DNA of 34,940 bases from Scytonema sp. UIC 10036. Lineage in GTDB: Bacteria; Cyanobacteriota; Cyanobacteriia; Cyanobacteriales; Nostocaceae. Position 1 is the first letter of the stretch. Each line of letters starts with the position of its first letter. Made by a program: the position numbers and the translations under genes. Of the stretch, positions 8,700 to 16,947 are shown one piece after another. The DNA is taken from assembly GCF_009725235.1 (NCBI RefSeq), contig NZ_WJFC01000134.1:1-34940 (forward strand). The letters are read 5' to 3'. Below the pieces are notes generated by a model that saw only the letters and a list, made by a program, of their open reading frames with translations, did not search any database and was not told where the DNA came from.

Positions 8700-9872
8700 A
8701 TGGTATCTAGCAGTGTTGATACACAAATAATGTACATTCCTTATACTGTGTGTTCTGACAGTACCTACTCACCTTCTGCTCGTCGCGGCAAGCATAAGAT
8801 TTTTATTGGCATGGCTCCTGGTGTTGGCAAAACGTACAAAATGCTGGATGAAGCCACGCGATTAAAAAGAGATGGTATTGATGTGGTTATCGGATGGCTA
8901 GAAACTCACGGTCGTCCAGAGACAAATGCTAAGGCAGAGGGTTTAGAAGTCATTTCACGAAAGAAGATAGAGTGGAGTGGGTTAACCTTTACTGAGATGG
9001 ATACTGATGCTATAATAGCCAGACAACCTCAGCTTGTTCTGATAGATGAACTAGCCCATACTAACGTTCCGGGAGCAGATCGCAACAGGCGTTATCTGGA
9101 TATAGAGGCAATTTTGGCAGCAAACATTGATGTTTACTCTACTGTTAACATTCAACACCTTGAAAGTCTGAGCACTCAGGTTACCCAAATGACAGGTCTT
9201 GTGGTGAGAGAGTGCATTCCAGACAGTTTACTAGAAGCAGCAGACCAAGTGGTGGTTGTGGATGTCACCCCAGAAACATTGGAAGAGCGATTGTTGGAAG
9301 GGAAAATTTACCCCACAAAGAAAATTGAACAATCCGTACAAAATTTATTCCAACGTTCTAACCTTGTCGTTCTACGGGAACTAGCACTGCGGCAAGTCGC
9401 TGATAACATAGAAAAGAAAGAAATTCAGCAAGCCGCTCGATTAAACTCCAACAGTAAATCTGTCAGCGCAAATGTCTGCTGTATCCACGAACGGATACTG
9501 GTTTGCGTTTCTTGTGAGCCAAACTCTATACGACTGATTCAACGGGGAGCGTTACTTGCTGATTATATGAACGCACAACTCTACGTTCTGTTTGTCAACA
9601 ATCCCGACCACTTGTTGACAAAAGTAGAAACACTACATATTGAGATGTGCAAGCAAATCTGTCAAAAGTTTAAGGGTGAGTTTTTGCAACTATCCAGTCA
9701 TAATGTAGTGGAAGAAATAGCTCATGTTGCAAAGTTATACCGAATCACTCAGGTGATATTAGGTCAAACTCATCGCTCTCAGTGGCAAATTTTATTCAGA
9801 GGGTCTCTTATTAACCAACTCGTGCGATCGCTTCACCATATCGACATTCATGTCATCTCATCTGAAAAATAA
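8700..9872 (+). CDS. kdpD: KdpD-type sensor, N-terminal half only (copy 2)
   Basis: A second short KdpD of 390 residues with the same layout as the copy at 1599: KdpD domain with Walker A GMAPGVGKT (about 36-44) and DELAHTN (about 115-121), a linker around 240-255 longer than in copy 1, and a USP-like domain to the end. No membrane helices or kinase are present. The copies are clearly paralogous along their length but differ too much for a recent duplication. It sits where kdpD lies in cyanobacterial kdp operons (after kdpC), so it is the more likely operon member, whereas copy 1 is beside the two-component genes. A 36-base relic of a third copy lies at 14014-14049. Confidence 0.9.
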   Translation: MVSSSVDTQIMYIPYTVCSDSTYSPSARRGKHKIFIGMAPGVGKTYKMLDEATRLKRDGIDVVIGWLETHGRPETNAKAEGLEVISRKKIEWSGLTFTEMDTDAIIARQPQLVLIDELAHTNVPGADRNRRYLDIEAILAANIDVYSTVNIQHLESLSTQVTQMTGLVVRECIPDSLLEAADQVVVVDVTPETLEERLLEGKIYPTKKIEQSVQNLFQRSNLVVLRELALRQVADNIEKKEIQQAARLNSNSKSVSANVCCIHERILVCVSCEPNSIRLIQRGALLADYMNAQLYVLFVNNPDHLLTKVETLHIEMCKQICQKFKGEFLQLSSHNVVEEIAHVAKLYRITQVILGQTHRSQWQILFRGSLINQLVRSLHHIDIHVISSEK

Positions 9873-10243
9873 CCGAGAACAAACCTTAACTGGCATTCTC
9901 AAAATAGGCAGTAGGGAGTAGGGAGGGATTAGGGGGAATAAATTTTCATTTATTCTGGTATACTCGTTCATCACAGCTACTTATATCTGTAAATATAGAA
10001 ATTGAGTGAAAAGATAAACAGAGATATTATTTTAGGTATAGCAATTGAAATCTTATCAAAATATATCTGGCGTGCAGAAAATTTTTTTAAAAAGTCTTAC
10101 ATAATAGTATTAGAGCTTAAAGAAATACTATCTTGCGTTTAAAACTCAAGAGTTTATTGAACTAAGGTTATTTGGGTTTTTGATTCAAACCAATAGTATT
10201 TATTATTGCATCTGTTTTATTGAGATTCAGTACATCTTTAAAT
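9873..10243. other. Intergenic stretch, AT-rich, with short tandem repeat
   Basis: No gene seen. A period-7 GTAGGGA repeat lies at about 9910-9925 in a G-rich stretch. The rest is AT-rich and presumably carries the promoter of the following unknown gene. Confidence 0.5.
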
Positions 10244-10765
10244 ATGGACATCTATTTTTTCTCCCCTCATACACCTGACCCTAAGATGATTCAAGACTTA
10301 GGTGCTCCAATCAAAATTCGGTTTAAGGGCGAAATCACCAATATTCACCGTACAGGTCATCTCATCTCTTTTACGGAAACTCTTTATATGGGGGGGCAAA
10401 TGCTTACACCTTGCCACACCATCCCTGCTGAATCAATAGTTGTTGTAGAAGGTTCACCCCTATTGCAATCAGCTTGGTTAGCAGCAGAAGTTTCTACCCT
10501 TCTGGTTCCTCAAATGAAGCCGGAGGTTGGTGTTCTTGATTGCGTTGTCCTCAAGTATTGCGGACTACTACAGGTTCACAAAATTGAGGCGATCGCTTCT
10601 CCTTGGAGGAACAACACCGATAATGAATTAGATAGCAATCAGCCAGCAAGCGAGGAAAAAAGCAGATTAGCAAATTCCACTGCTTCATTTTCAGTATTAA
10701 ATCTGCTCCATCATTTCCATTGGAAGCCACTTAAGCCAGCAGGTAGCGCCTCACTTGTTAATTAA
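10244..10765 (+). CDS. Unknown soluble protein next to kdpD
   Basis: I do not recognise this protein (173 residues from ATG 10244; a TTG at 10220 would add eight residues and looks less likely). It has no signal peptide or membrane helix. The first ~110 residues look like a compact beta-rich fold, including a Cys-Gly pair (KYCGLLQVHKIEAI); the last ~60 are Asn/Ser/Glu-rich and probably disordered. A degenerate 63-base copy of an internal segment (10410-10472) lies at 14342-14404, just after a kdpD relic, so this gene and kdpD were linked in a second locus too. That supports a real, Kdp-associated gene. Confidence 0.72.
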   Translation: MDIYFFSPHTPDPKMIQDLGAPIKIRFKGEITNIHRTGHLISFTETLYMGGQMLTPCHTIPAESIVVVEGSPLLQSAWLAAEVSTLLVPQMKPEVGVLDCVVLKYCGLLQVHKIEAIASPWRNNTDNELDSNQPASEEKSRLANSTASFSVLNLLHHFHWKPLKPAGSASLVN

Positions 10766-10850
10766 TGCTCTTATTATCACTCTTAGAGAATAATTGAGGC
10801 GACTCGTGCTCTGCCGCATAAGTTCTGATGGGTGAAAAGAGCTTTTCTCT

Positions 10851-10879
10851 CTCGTTCCCAGCCTGAGGCTGGGAACGAG
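10851..10879. terminator. Perfect 14-base hairpin between convergent genes
   Basis: Arms 10851-10864 and 10866-10879 are perfect reverse complements around a single base (CTCGTTCCCAGCCT and its complement). It lies between the 3' ends of the unknown gene (10765) and the glycosyltransferase (10910), so a bidirectional terminator role fits. The same sequence type is a common dispersed repeat in filamentous cyanobacteria. Confidence 0.7.
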
Positions 10880-10909
10880 GTGACTGCCCCTCAAAACGTT
10901 CAGAAGTAA

Positions 10910-12352
10910 TTAATGTCGATCGCCATTTCTGGATTTTAACTTCTTATTCTTTACCCTAGTTTGCGGCAAATCCTTCTTATCCTTCTGAAAATAGCAGATT
11001 TCAACTAAAGTGGGCCATATCTCTAGAGAAGCTTGAAATTGACTGATAACGTCATCGACAATTCTAGAGACATTTTGCTGGAAGAAATCGGGTTCAAACC
11101 CGTAAAAGACACGCGATAAGTTCTCAGCAAATAACTGGAGAGATTGCTTGCGTTCTTCATTTTGGGTAGATGCTACAGCTTTGACTACTTGATTGTAAAT
11201 ATCACTGACTTTTTGCAGGATTTCCTCTGAGTCTTGTGAAGTGACTTCACCTGAGTAATCAAACTTTATTGTAAGATCTTCAAGTTCATAAATACCGTCC
11301 TTGATCTTCTTTTTGAGCAAACTACATATCTCCTCATTAAACATCTCGCTGGCAAGCGGATTTCGCATATAATTATTCCGAATATGGTTTTGTGCAGCGT
11401 CTACATGTGCAGCTGCAATCCCCTCTTGTTGTATCCACAGCCGATAAATGTAATCCTCGAACCTTAGTCGAGTTGGAAAGAAAGGTGGTAAACCAAATTG
11501 ATTATCATACCCAGCAACCCCACAATCCATCCTCCAGTTCTTATTAGTAATGACTGGTCTAAAATTTACAAGAACATAAACATTATTAAGGTCGTCTAAA
11601 CTGATTTGGCTTTCATCATTGAGATACATATGAACAAAATCAAGCGTGTCGATATCGTTGGTTCCCGTGCGAAAAGTCTGGGCAATTTTGACGACAGCAC
11701 TATTGGAGACTTTACCTCGTTGTAGAAAGAGAGAGTTTTCTTTGAAGAAACCCTTGGTTGTGTTGGTTTCTAACTCCATCGCAGTATCAATGACTAGCTC
11801 ACCTTTCTCAAAATTGTCTGGTACCAGGTTGGCTTTACGACCCAGAACATCCTCAAAAGAAGTGAGTAAGTCAAAGGAGCGATGAACGAAACCACCTTGA
11901 TTGGATTTGAATAGTTTACCTCGGCAAATTTCATCTTCTGATAAAGACTCCGGACTATTTTCGATTAATGCGTCAGGTCTCATGTCATCATCCGAACTTA
12001 CCATTAAATGTCCAAGCGTGTACATTAAGGTGAAGTTCCGATTTCCGCCATAACTAGGTCGAAAAAGATTTCTGACAAGGGACTCAAGCTTTTTATCGCG
12101 AAGTCTCTGGTTTAAGAAATTGATAAACTGTTCTTTCTCACGAGGACCGACATAAAACACATCATTGACGGTTTTAGTCTCTTCTAGGAGTGGATAGTAT
12201 TTTTCGTGGTTAGCAACGCTTGAATCATCAAAAACAATGATTTTTGGAGCATGTCCGTTGACCCAAAAATTATGGTCGTACTTTTCAATAGTTTCTGCTA
12301 CATCTCTAAGTCGATAAGTGGGAATAACAAAGATAGTTTCTTTCGGTCTCAT
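10910..12352 (-). CDS. Putative GT-A (family 2-like) glycosyltransferase
   Basis: Protein of 480 residues with an N-terminal GT-A-like domain: IFVIPTYR at 7-14, FDDSS at 41-45 (nucleotide-sugar side), GGNRN at 102-106, and SSDDDMRPD at 119-127, a DXD-type motif expected to bind metal and the sugar nucleotide. A second region (about 240-330) holds aromatic and charged segments, including RFEDYIYRLW, resembling the acceptor part of such enzymes. Residues 350-480 are helical and charged, with a Lys-rich end. No membrane helix is evident, so it is probably cytoplasmic. Acceptor and product are unknown. It is alone on its strand with AT-rich DNA upstream. Confidence 0.7.
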   Translation of the reverse strand: MRPKETIFVIPTYRLRDVAETIEKYDHNFWVNGHAPKIIVFDDSSVANHEKYYPLLEETKTVNDVFYVGPREKEQFINFLNQRLRDKKLESLVRNLFRPSYGGNRNFTLMYTLGHLMVSSDDDMRPDALIENSPESLSEDEICRGKLFKSNQGGFVHRSFDLLTSFEDVLGRKANLVPDNFEKGELVIDTAMELETNTTKGFFKENSLFLQRGKVSNSAVVKIAQTFRTGTNDIDTLDFVHMYLNDESQISLDDLNNVYVLVNFRPVITNKNWRMDCGVAGYDNQFGLPPFFPTRLRFEDYIYRLWIQQEGIAAAHVDAAQNHIRNNYMRNPLASEMFNEEICSLLKKKIKDGIYELEDLTIKFDYSGEVTSQDSEEILQKVSDIYNQVVKAVASTQNEERKQSLQLFAENLSRVFYGFEPDFFQQNVSRIVDDVISQFQASLEIWPTLVEICYFQKDKKDLPQTRVKNKKLKSRNGDRH

Positions 12353-13071
12353 AACGTTCTAGCTGTTCCAAAATTCTTCAAAATTATCAAAAAGATTTAT
12401 TTTTCTAATGCAAGTTGCAATTAATGAAGTGGGTACGTCAAAAAAACACCAGCTTTCCATGCATGAGAAATAATACAAAAATGCAATCAACATTTTTTTG
12501 AAATTTTCATCACAAAACATGGCGATCGATGCTTCGATTGCTAGATTCCTAATTCGTTCTTCATTAATGATTGAACAAAGTAAACCAACTGATAAAAAAA
12601 TTGCTTTTCTAGCTTATACGAAACCCCTACTTTTGATTTTTACACCTCCTCTTTTATTTTTTTAACAACTATTAATCACACTATTAATCATAGTTGATAT
12701 TTAAGTGAATCAAGCGTTTATTTAGTGTTTATACTAAAATTTATAATTTTCAGCTTATATATATATGCTTGTTAGTATTGGAGGATATACATTGTTTATA
12801 AAATTTATATTTAGAGTTATATATTACTTGATATCTTAAAAAAAAGAATGTTAAATGCTTCTTTAGATAGAAGAAAAACAAAATATAAAAATAGAAATAT
12901 TGTCTTTATACTTTTAAAACATTCAAATAATGATAACCCAAACTTCGCTGCTATCATTCTAATTTTGTAGCTGCTTTTGCGCCGTCTAGTAAATGAACCA
13001 AAAATACCCACTGACGGAGCAGAGATAAGAAAAGTTTATGTTTTTAAATTGATTAAATAGAGGTTTTTGAT
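12353..13071. other. Long AT-rich gap with repeat copy B
   Basis: About 720 bases without a convincing gene. Bases 12688-12826 are copy B of the dispersed AT-rich repeat, with 12776-12826 matching 403-453 at 47 of 51 bases. A 64-codon minus-strand frame at 12817-13011 is Lys/Phe-rich low-complexity translation and was not accepted. The promoter of the small membrane protein at 13072 must lie near the right end. Confidence 0.55.
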
Positions 13072-13455
13072 ATGCATAATTCAGAGATTATACAATTCCA
13101 TATGTCAGTACAGGAGAGTTTTAATAAAATAACTCTCATTGAAGTTGATGCGGCAACGGGAACAAATAATTCTACAAAACTTCAAATTGAAAACACAAAT
13201 TATGTAGTATTGGTTTTAGCTCCTATTTGCTTTATGGTTGTTTGGTTTTCTGTCGTCTTTATCGTCTCTATTTCTTGTAAATTTATAGCAACTCAAAATA
13301 AAAATAAAACAGTAACTAGCAATGTATTACAACACGTTCCTTGTGAAAAATGTTTGTACTTTAACAACAACTATTTGCTGAAGTGTGCGGTACACCCTTC
13401 TATTGCTTTAACCAAAGAAGCTCTCAATTGCTCCGATTACTGTCCTAAAAATTAA
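13072..13455 (+). CDS. Small membrane protein with C-terminal Cys-rich module
   Basis: Protein of 127 residues of unknown function. After a polar N-terminal part, one strong membrane helix (about 45-66) leads to a C-terminal module with CEKCLYF, LKCAVHP and CSDYCP: five cysteines and one His spaced like a metal-binding or disulfide-bonded knuckle. The AGAGG at 13060-13064 gives a plausible ribosome site for ATG 13072. The Cys module resembles small uncharacterised cyanobacterial proteins I have seen, but I cannot name the family. It stands alone between AT-rich DNA and an IS1 relic. Confidence 0.72.
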   Translation: MHNSEIIQFHMSVQESFNKITLIEVDAATGTNNSTKLQIENTNYVVLVLAPICFMVVWFSVVFIVSISCKFIATQNKNKTVTSNVLQHVPCEKCLYFNNNYLLKCAVHPSIALTKEALNCSDYCPKN

Positions 13456-13523
13456 CATAACTAAACTCCGTAGAAAAGCAGGCTACGACTCTACTACATT
13501 GGCAAAAGATACTCCGTCTTTAA

Positions 13524-13820
13524 TCAACTTCCCTTTTTTAATTGAATGTTTACTTGTTTAGGCACAGATTCATATTTAGCCTTGACATATTTTTGTAACC
13601 ACCGTTCAGACACACCTGCAACTTTGGCAATCCTCACTCGGGGGATTTTTTCCAGAAGCAGCTTATCAATCAAGTCTTTAGTTGATTGTGAAATGAGTTT
13701 ATTTGTCGGGTTCTCTACAAATTGTCTACCGCAATCGCTACATTTAAATCTTTCTTTACCATTATGAATGTGACCGTTTTTGACAATATTTTGAGAGGCG
13801 CATTTTGGACAAGTTGCCAT
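13524..13820 (-). pseudogene. Truncated IS1-type transposase (InsA-like part only)
   Basis: The 98-residue frame holds the N-terminal half of cyanobacterial IS1-family transposases: a zinc-ribbon (CPKCAS and CSDCGRQF) followed by an HTH region (PRVRIAKVAGVSERWLQKYV). It stops right after KKGS. The DDE catalytic domain that should follow is absent: the next ~70 bases in the direction of translation do not encode a recognisable IS1 sequence in any frame. No terminal inverted repeats were found, so this is a dead relic. Confidence 0.85.
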
Positions 13821-13931
13821 ATCTCCTTAATAAGTCGTAAAACAAAGTTACTAAGCGATCGCAACACCAAGTAGAAGTTACGTAGGATCTTCTTGACTTG
13901 ATGCTAGCTTGGTTTTGATTCTATCTATCAA

Positions 13932-14010
13932 TCATAGTCTTATTTGAGTAAAATTCAGCGTTTATTTAATGTTTAGGCTGAATTTTATACTTTAGATTAT
14001 AGATATATAT
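13932..14010 (+). repeat. Dispersed AT-rich repeat, partial copy C
   Basis: This shares TTGAGTAAAATTCA and TAGATTATAGATA blocks with copy A (311-453) and TCAGCGTTTATTTA-like blocks with copy B (12688-12826). It ends immediately before a kdpD relic. Confidence 0.55.
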
Positions 14011-14013
14011 TTT

Positions 14014-14049
14014 AAGGTAGAGGGTTTAGAAATCATTTCACCAAAGAAG
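14014..14049 (+). pseudogene. kdpD: 36-base relic of kdpD
   Basis: Matches 8931-8966 inside kdpD copy 2 at 33 of 36 bases, same orientation. It covers part of the segment KAEGLEVISRKK. The match ends where the hairpin element (from 14048) begins. Confidence 0.72.
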
Positions 14050-14275
14050 GGTGGGCAATGCTCACTACGCAAAACTTTTGGTGGGTATTACCCACCTAGC
14101 CCTGTCAAGGTGATGTTGGAAAAACAAGCATTCTCTTCGCGTTCTTTGCGTCTTTGTGGTTAAAAAATGTTTTTGAACCGCAAAGACACGAAGGGCACGA
14201 AGGTAAAATACTGAGAATTGGGTAAAATTTACCCAGTTTTTGAGTCACCTTGACAGGGCTAGCATTGCCCACCCT
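14048..14275. mobile_element. Nested inverted-repeat (MITE-like) element
   Basis: Perfect 15-base terminal inverted repeats (14048-14062 and 14261-14275) enclose a second perfect pair of 18 bases (14096-14113 and 14245-14262). On the right the two arms are contiguous; on the left 33 extra bases separate them, including a small palindrome at 14080-14096. The centre holds a third, imperfect inverted repeat of about 26 bases (about 14137-14202) of the widespread type with CGCAAAGACACGAAG. No coding capacity is seen. Confidence 0.8.
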
Positions 14276-14341
14276 ACAGTAGTGAAAATTTTTGACTGTG
14301 ATTCTCGCAGATACCCAAGTATATGGACGGTGTGATTAAAC

Positions 14342-14404
14342 TTTGCCATATCATACCTGCTGAATCAATAGTTGTTGTGGAAGGTTCGCCCCTATTGCAA
14401 CCAG
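14342..14404 (+). pseudogene. 63-base relic of the unknown gene at 10244-10765
   Basis: Aligns with 10410-10472 with about 7 mismatches and no gap, same orientation (TGCTGAATCAATAGTTGTTG is shared). Together with the kdpD relic at 14014 it shows the gene order kdpD - unknown gene, in collapsed form. Confidence 0.82.
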
Positions 14405-14439
14405 TTATTTGTTACTAACCACTAACAACCAACAACTCA

Positions 14440-14946
14440 CTAATCTGCGAGCCCTTTAACGATCGCATCAGACATTGTTTCTACATCTAGTAAATTCATA
14501 TCTTTTTGCGAATCTACAAAACAGCACTCTACTAAAATGGCGGGCATCTCAGTATTTTTAATAACATACAAATGACTGCCATCTTTAACCCCACGGTTCA
14601 CAAATCCTAGTTTGACAATTTCATTTAATACGGAATTAGCTATTTTTCTACCTGCTTCACTCATGGCAAAAACTTCAGTTCCATGGGCTTGTCCGTTAAA
14701 GGCATTGAAATGGATGGAGACAAAGATATCAACTTGAGCATCATTTGCTGTTTGGCATCTTTTAGCCAGCGATTCTCTGACTGTATCAGCTTGGGATGGT
14801 TTGCATGATACCACTTCATGCCCTAATTTTTTTAACTTAGATATAACTCTAGTACCTACATCTGAAGTAAGTTTATCCTCAATTTTGATTCCTCGTGCTC
14901 CCGTATCTGGAGGGCAATTATGTCCGATATCAATAGCAAATTTCAT
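14440..14946 (-). CDS. N-acetylmuramoyl-L-alanine amidase (Amidase_3)
   Basis: Zinc amidase that cleaves the bond between N-acetylmuramic acid and L-alanine in peptidoglycan. At 168 residues it is a stand-alone catalytic domain. Visible metal and catalytic residues are H9 (DIGHN), E23 (IEDKLT), H79 (SIHFNA) and E140 (LVECCFVDS). There is no signal peptide, AMIN or SH3 domain, unlike chromosomal AmiC-type enzymes. The short form resembles phage or accessory lysins and some small cyanobacterial amidases, so it may need another release route or act on incoming envelopes. Its 3' end abuts a heptamer-repeat tract. Confidence 0.93.
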   Translation of the reverse strand: MKFAIDIGHNCPPDTGARGIKIEDKLTSDVGTRVISKLKKLGHEVVSCKPSQADTVRESLAKRCQTANDAQVDIFVSIHFNAFNGQAHGTEVFAMSEAGRKIANSVLNEIVKLGFVNRGVKDGSHLYVIKNTEMPAILVECCFVDSQKDMNLLDVETMSDAIVKGLAD

Positions 14947-15481
14947 TTTCTGTACCTCAGATAATTAGGTGACTTTCTTTTTAGGATTACAATTGTAGTT
15001 GTGAAATTTAGTAATGTTTAGCAACCACAGAGATAGGTAGATGTCTAAAAAATTGGTGATAATAAAATATCCCAAAATGCTTTGACGAACTTCTTGAGAT
15101 TTACGTACCGTCTTTTCTCTTCGGATAATGACTCATTTTTTATAGAAAAACTAGGAGAGATTTACTGAATTTCAACTGTAAAGTGAAAACAATAATTGAA
15201 CCAGTGCTTGGTAACTAATTAATTCCCCTATTTAAAAGTAGGGATTTGAATCATAAATCAATTTCTTGTTTTCCGTAAAGAAATTTAGGAGATTGTAACG
15301 TATATATAACAAGTTAAAAATTACTGGTCATCGGTCACTGTTAAAGTAGCCAAAAAGTTGACAGAACGATTTACCAATTTGACGTGCGGTTCTGTTGCGA
15401 TTCTTGCCAGTTGGGAGTGAGATTCGTCTGTTTCCACGGGTATAATATGAATAAAAAATACCAGTAACCTAGCCAAATTGA
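14947..15481. other. Gap upstream of the DUF4365 cassette
   Basis: No firm gene. On the minus strand, 15321-15440 holds an open frame of about 39 codons starting at GTG, with protein-like composition (VETDESHSQLARIATEPHV start), probably a small gene or relic. A TATAAT at about 15441-15446 suits transcription of the gene at 15482. Confidence 0.4.
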
Positions 15482-16006
15482 ATGGACGATAACACAAAAA
15501 AAGAAGAATTCAGCTATGCTTATGTAAAATTACTTGCTTCCATAAGCGGTTTTATTGTAACTGATGCAAGTAGAGCGCTAGACAATGCAGGCATAGACAT
15601 AACTATTAGAGCACCTGGTATAATAAAAGGGATATTCTCGCCCGGTATTGATGCACAAGTTAAATGCACATCCCAAGATGTCGTTAAGGATACATTTATT
15701 AAATATCCTTTACCAGTTAAAAATTATAGGAGGTTAATAGGTAAATCTGCCGTCTCTCAAATATTAATAATCGTGGTAGTGCCTAAAGAGCTATCAAATG
15801 TTATAACTATTTTAAATAATGAAACATTTGTTAAAAGCTGCGCTTATTGGATATCTTTGAAGGGAAGACAAGATACCAGTAATGATGAAACTATCACTAT
15901 TGAAATTCCAAAAGAAAATGTATTGACATCTCAAGTTTTAAAAGACCAAATAGAAAATGAAGCCGAAAGAAAAATGAGATTGTTGGATTTAGAAGATTTA
16001 ATTTAG
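15482..16006 (+). CDS. DUF4365-type protein (possible PD-(D/E)XK nuclease fold)
   Basis: Protein of 174 residues that resembles the DUF4365 family: an N-terminal EEFSYAYVKLLASISGF helix, then D-x-GIDI (about 40-44) and IDAQVKCTS (about 57-65). The order Asp ... Gln/Glu-x-Lys matches the restriction-endonuclease-like core, so a nuclease role is possible but unproven. It is AT-rich compared with the Kdp genes. It is followed 19 bases later by a small gene on the same strand, a two-gene layout typical of accessory cassettes. It could be part of a restriction, toxin-antitoxin or other defence unit. Confidence 0.72.
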   Translation: MDDNTKKEEFSYAYVKLLASISGFIVTDASRALDNAGIDITIRAPGIIKGIFSPGIDAQVKCTSQDVVKDTFIKYPLPVKNYRRLIGKSAVSQILIIVVVPKELSNVITILNNETFVKSCAYWISLKGRQDTSNDETITIEIPKENVLTSQVLKDQIENEAERKMRLLDLEDLI

Positions 16007-16025
16007 CTAAACTTAGGTAAAGACA

Positions 16026-16310
16026 ATGCGTAATTTAATGTCCTCAAATGAAAATTACATATCTCCCAATAAAATAGTTATTTATTTGGAAAAATCTGGA
16101 TGGAATAAAATAAAAGAAGCAGAGGGGATATCTGCCTGGGTATACAATAGAGAAAATAAAAAAGTGGGAATTTTTGTACCTGTAATGGATGATTTTGTGG
16201 ATTATAGAGAAAGAATTTTAGAAGTTTTAGATACTCTGGAAGAAATTGAAAGACGCTCAAAATATGAAATTATTAAAGATATTGTTAATGTATCTACAAG
16301 CTTTCGATGA
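16026..16310 (+). CDS. Small partner protein of the DUF4365 gene
   Basis: Unrecognised protein of 94 residues. ATG at 16041 (MSSNENY) is an alternative start. It has an alpha/beta pattern: helix (KIVIYLEKSGW), a strand pair around ISAWVYNRENKKVGIFVP, then a long C-terminal helix rich in Glu and Leu. It is acidic and has no membrane segment. Position directly after the DUF4365 gene suggests a dedicated partner such as an inhibitor or specificity factor. That is inference from layout only. Confidence 0.65.
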   Translation: MRNLMSSNENYISPNKIVIYLEKSGWNKIKEAEGISAWVYNRENKKVGIFVPVMDDFVDYRERILEVLDTLEEIERRSKYEIIKDIVNVSTSFR

Positions 16311-16461
16311 ATTGGCATTAAGGGTTATCAAAAAGAGGTATACTAAAAACGGGTGAAGACTTGACTTTTAACAAGCGTGAAAATCTTGGCTCGGTTATCC
16401 CTTTAACGATCGCATTAGACTTTGAACTGTGAAAGAAAAACTCAGCCATCGTTCACTGTAT

Positions 16462-16745
16462 AAAATAGAAAGAGAACACTAAGAAAAGCTGTGAATCTTA
16501 GGAATGAAACGTATTGTCCTGATTGCTGGGTTTGAATCGTTCAACGCTGACTTGTACCGCAAAGCAGCTTATTTAGCTACCTCTCGCGTGAATGAGTTGG
16601 ATATTCAGGTGTTTAGCGATCGCGACATCACCACAAAGCGCACTGAGGTAGAAGCAGCCTTAAAAGATGCTGATATCTTCTTTGGCAGTTTGCTGCTCGA
16701 TTATGACCAGGTACTGTGGTTGCACGATCGCATCTCTGGTATGCC
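16462..16745 (+). pseudogene. chlH: Duplicated 5' end of the chelatase gene (promoter-proximal DNA plus ~80 codons)
   Basis: About 284 bases match 30184-30467, covering ~40 bases upstream of the start and the first ~80 codons of the chelatase gene, same orientation. In the coding part I count roughly 16 differences in ~240 bases. The frame is still open from ATG 16504. After ISGMP it leaves the chelatase sequence and runs on into an antitoxin-like segment, so the frame 16504-16947 is a chimera. Together with the intact gene it forms direct repeats 13.7 kb apart. Confidence 0.92.
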
Positions 16746-16785
16746 AAAATTGAAGGTGTGGCCATCGAACAAAGAAAAGAATTTT

Positions 16786-16947
16786 ATGATTAACCCATTA
16801 GTTGAAAAACAGATTCTTGCTCAACTTAACAAATTAAGTGATGAGCAGCAGCAGCAAGTGCTAGATTTTGCTCAATTTTTAGCCGCCAAAAACCCTACAG
16901 GTGTGCCTGGAAAGAATTTGTTGCAATTTGCTGGTACTATGTTTTAA
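16786..16947 (+). pseudogene. Truncated DUF2281-like antitoxin
   Basis: From ATG 16786 the frame reads 53 residues with the typical DUF2281-like pattern: LVEKQILAQLNKLSDEQQQ, VLDFAQFLAAK, GVPGKNLLQFAG. These small proteins are usually antitoxins of about 75-90 residues with a further acidic C-terminal segment that is missing here. The frame is fused at its front to the chelatase fragment and ends inside the antisense kinase relic. It may be expressed as a chimera from the duplicated chelatase promoter. Confidence 0.72.

Noticed and set aside
12817..13011. 64-codon minus-strand frame
   Set aside because: Lys/Phe-rich translation of AT-rich DNA, no ribosome site, overlaps the dispersed repeat.
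14416..14436. Short repeat tract as a CRISPR remnant
   Set aside because: It is a period-7 simple repeat without spacers.
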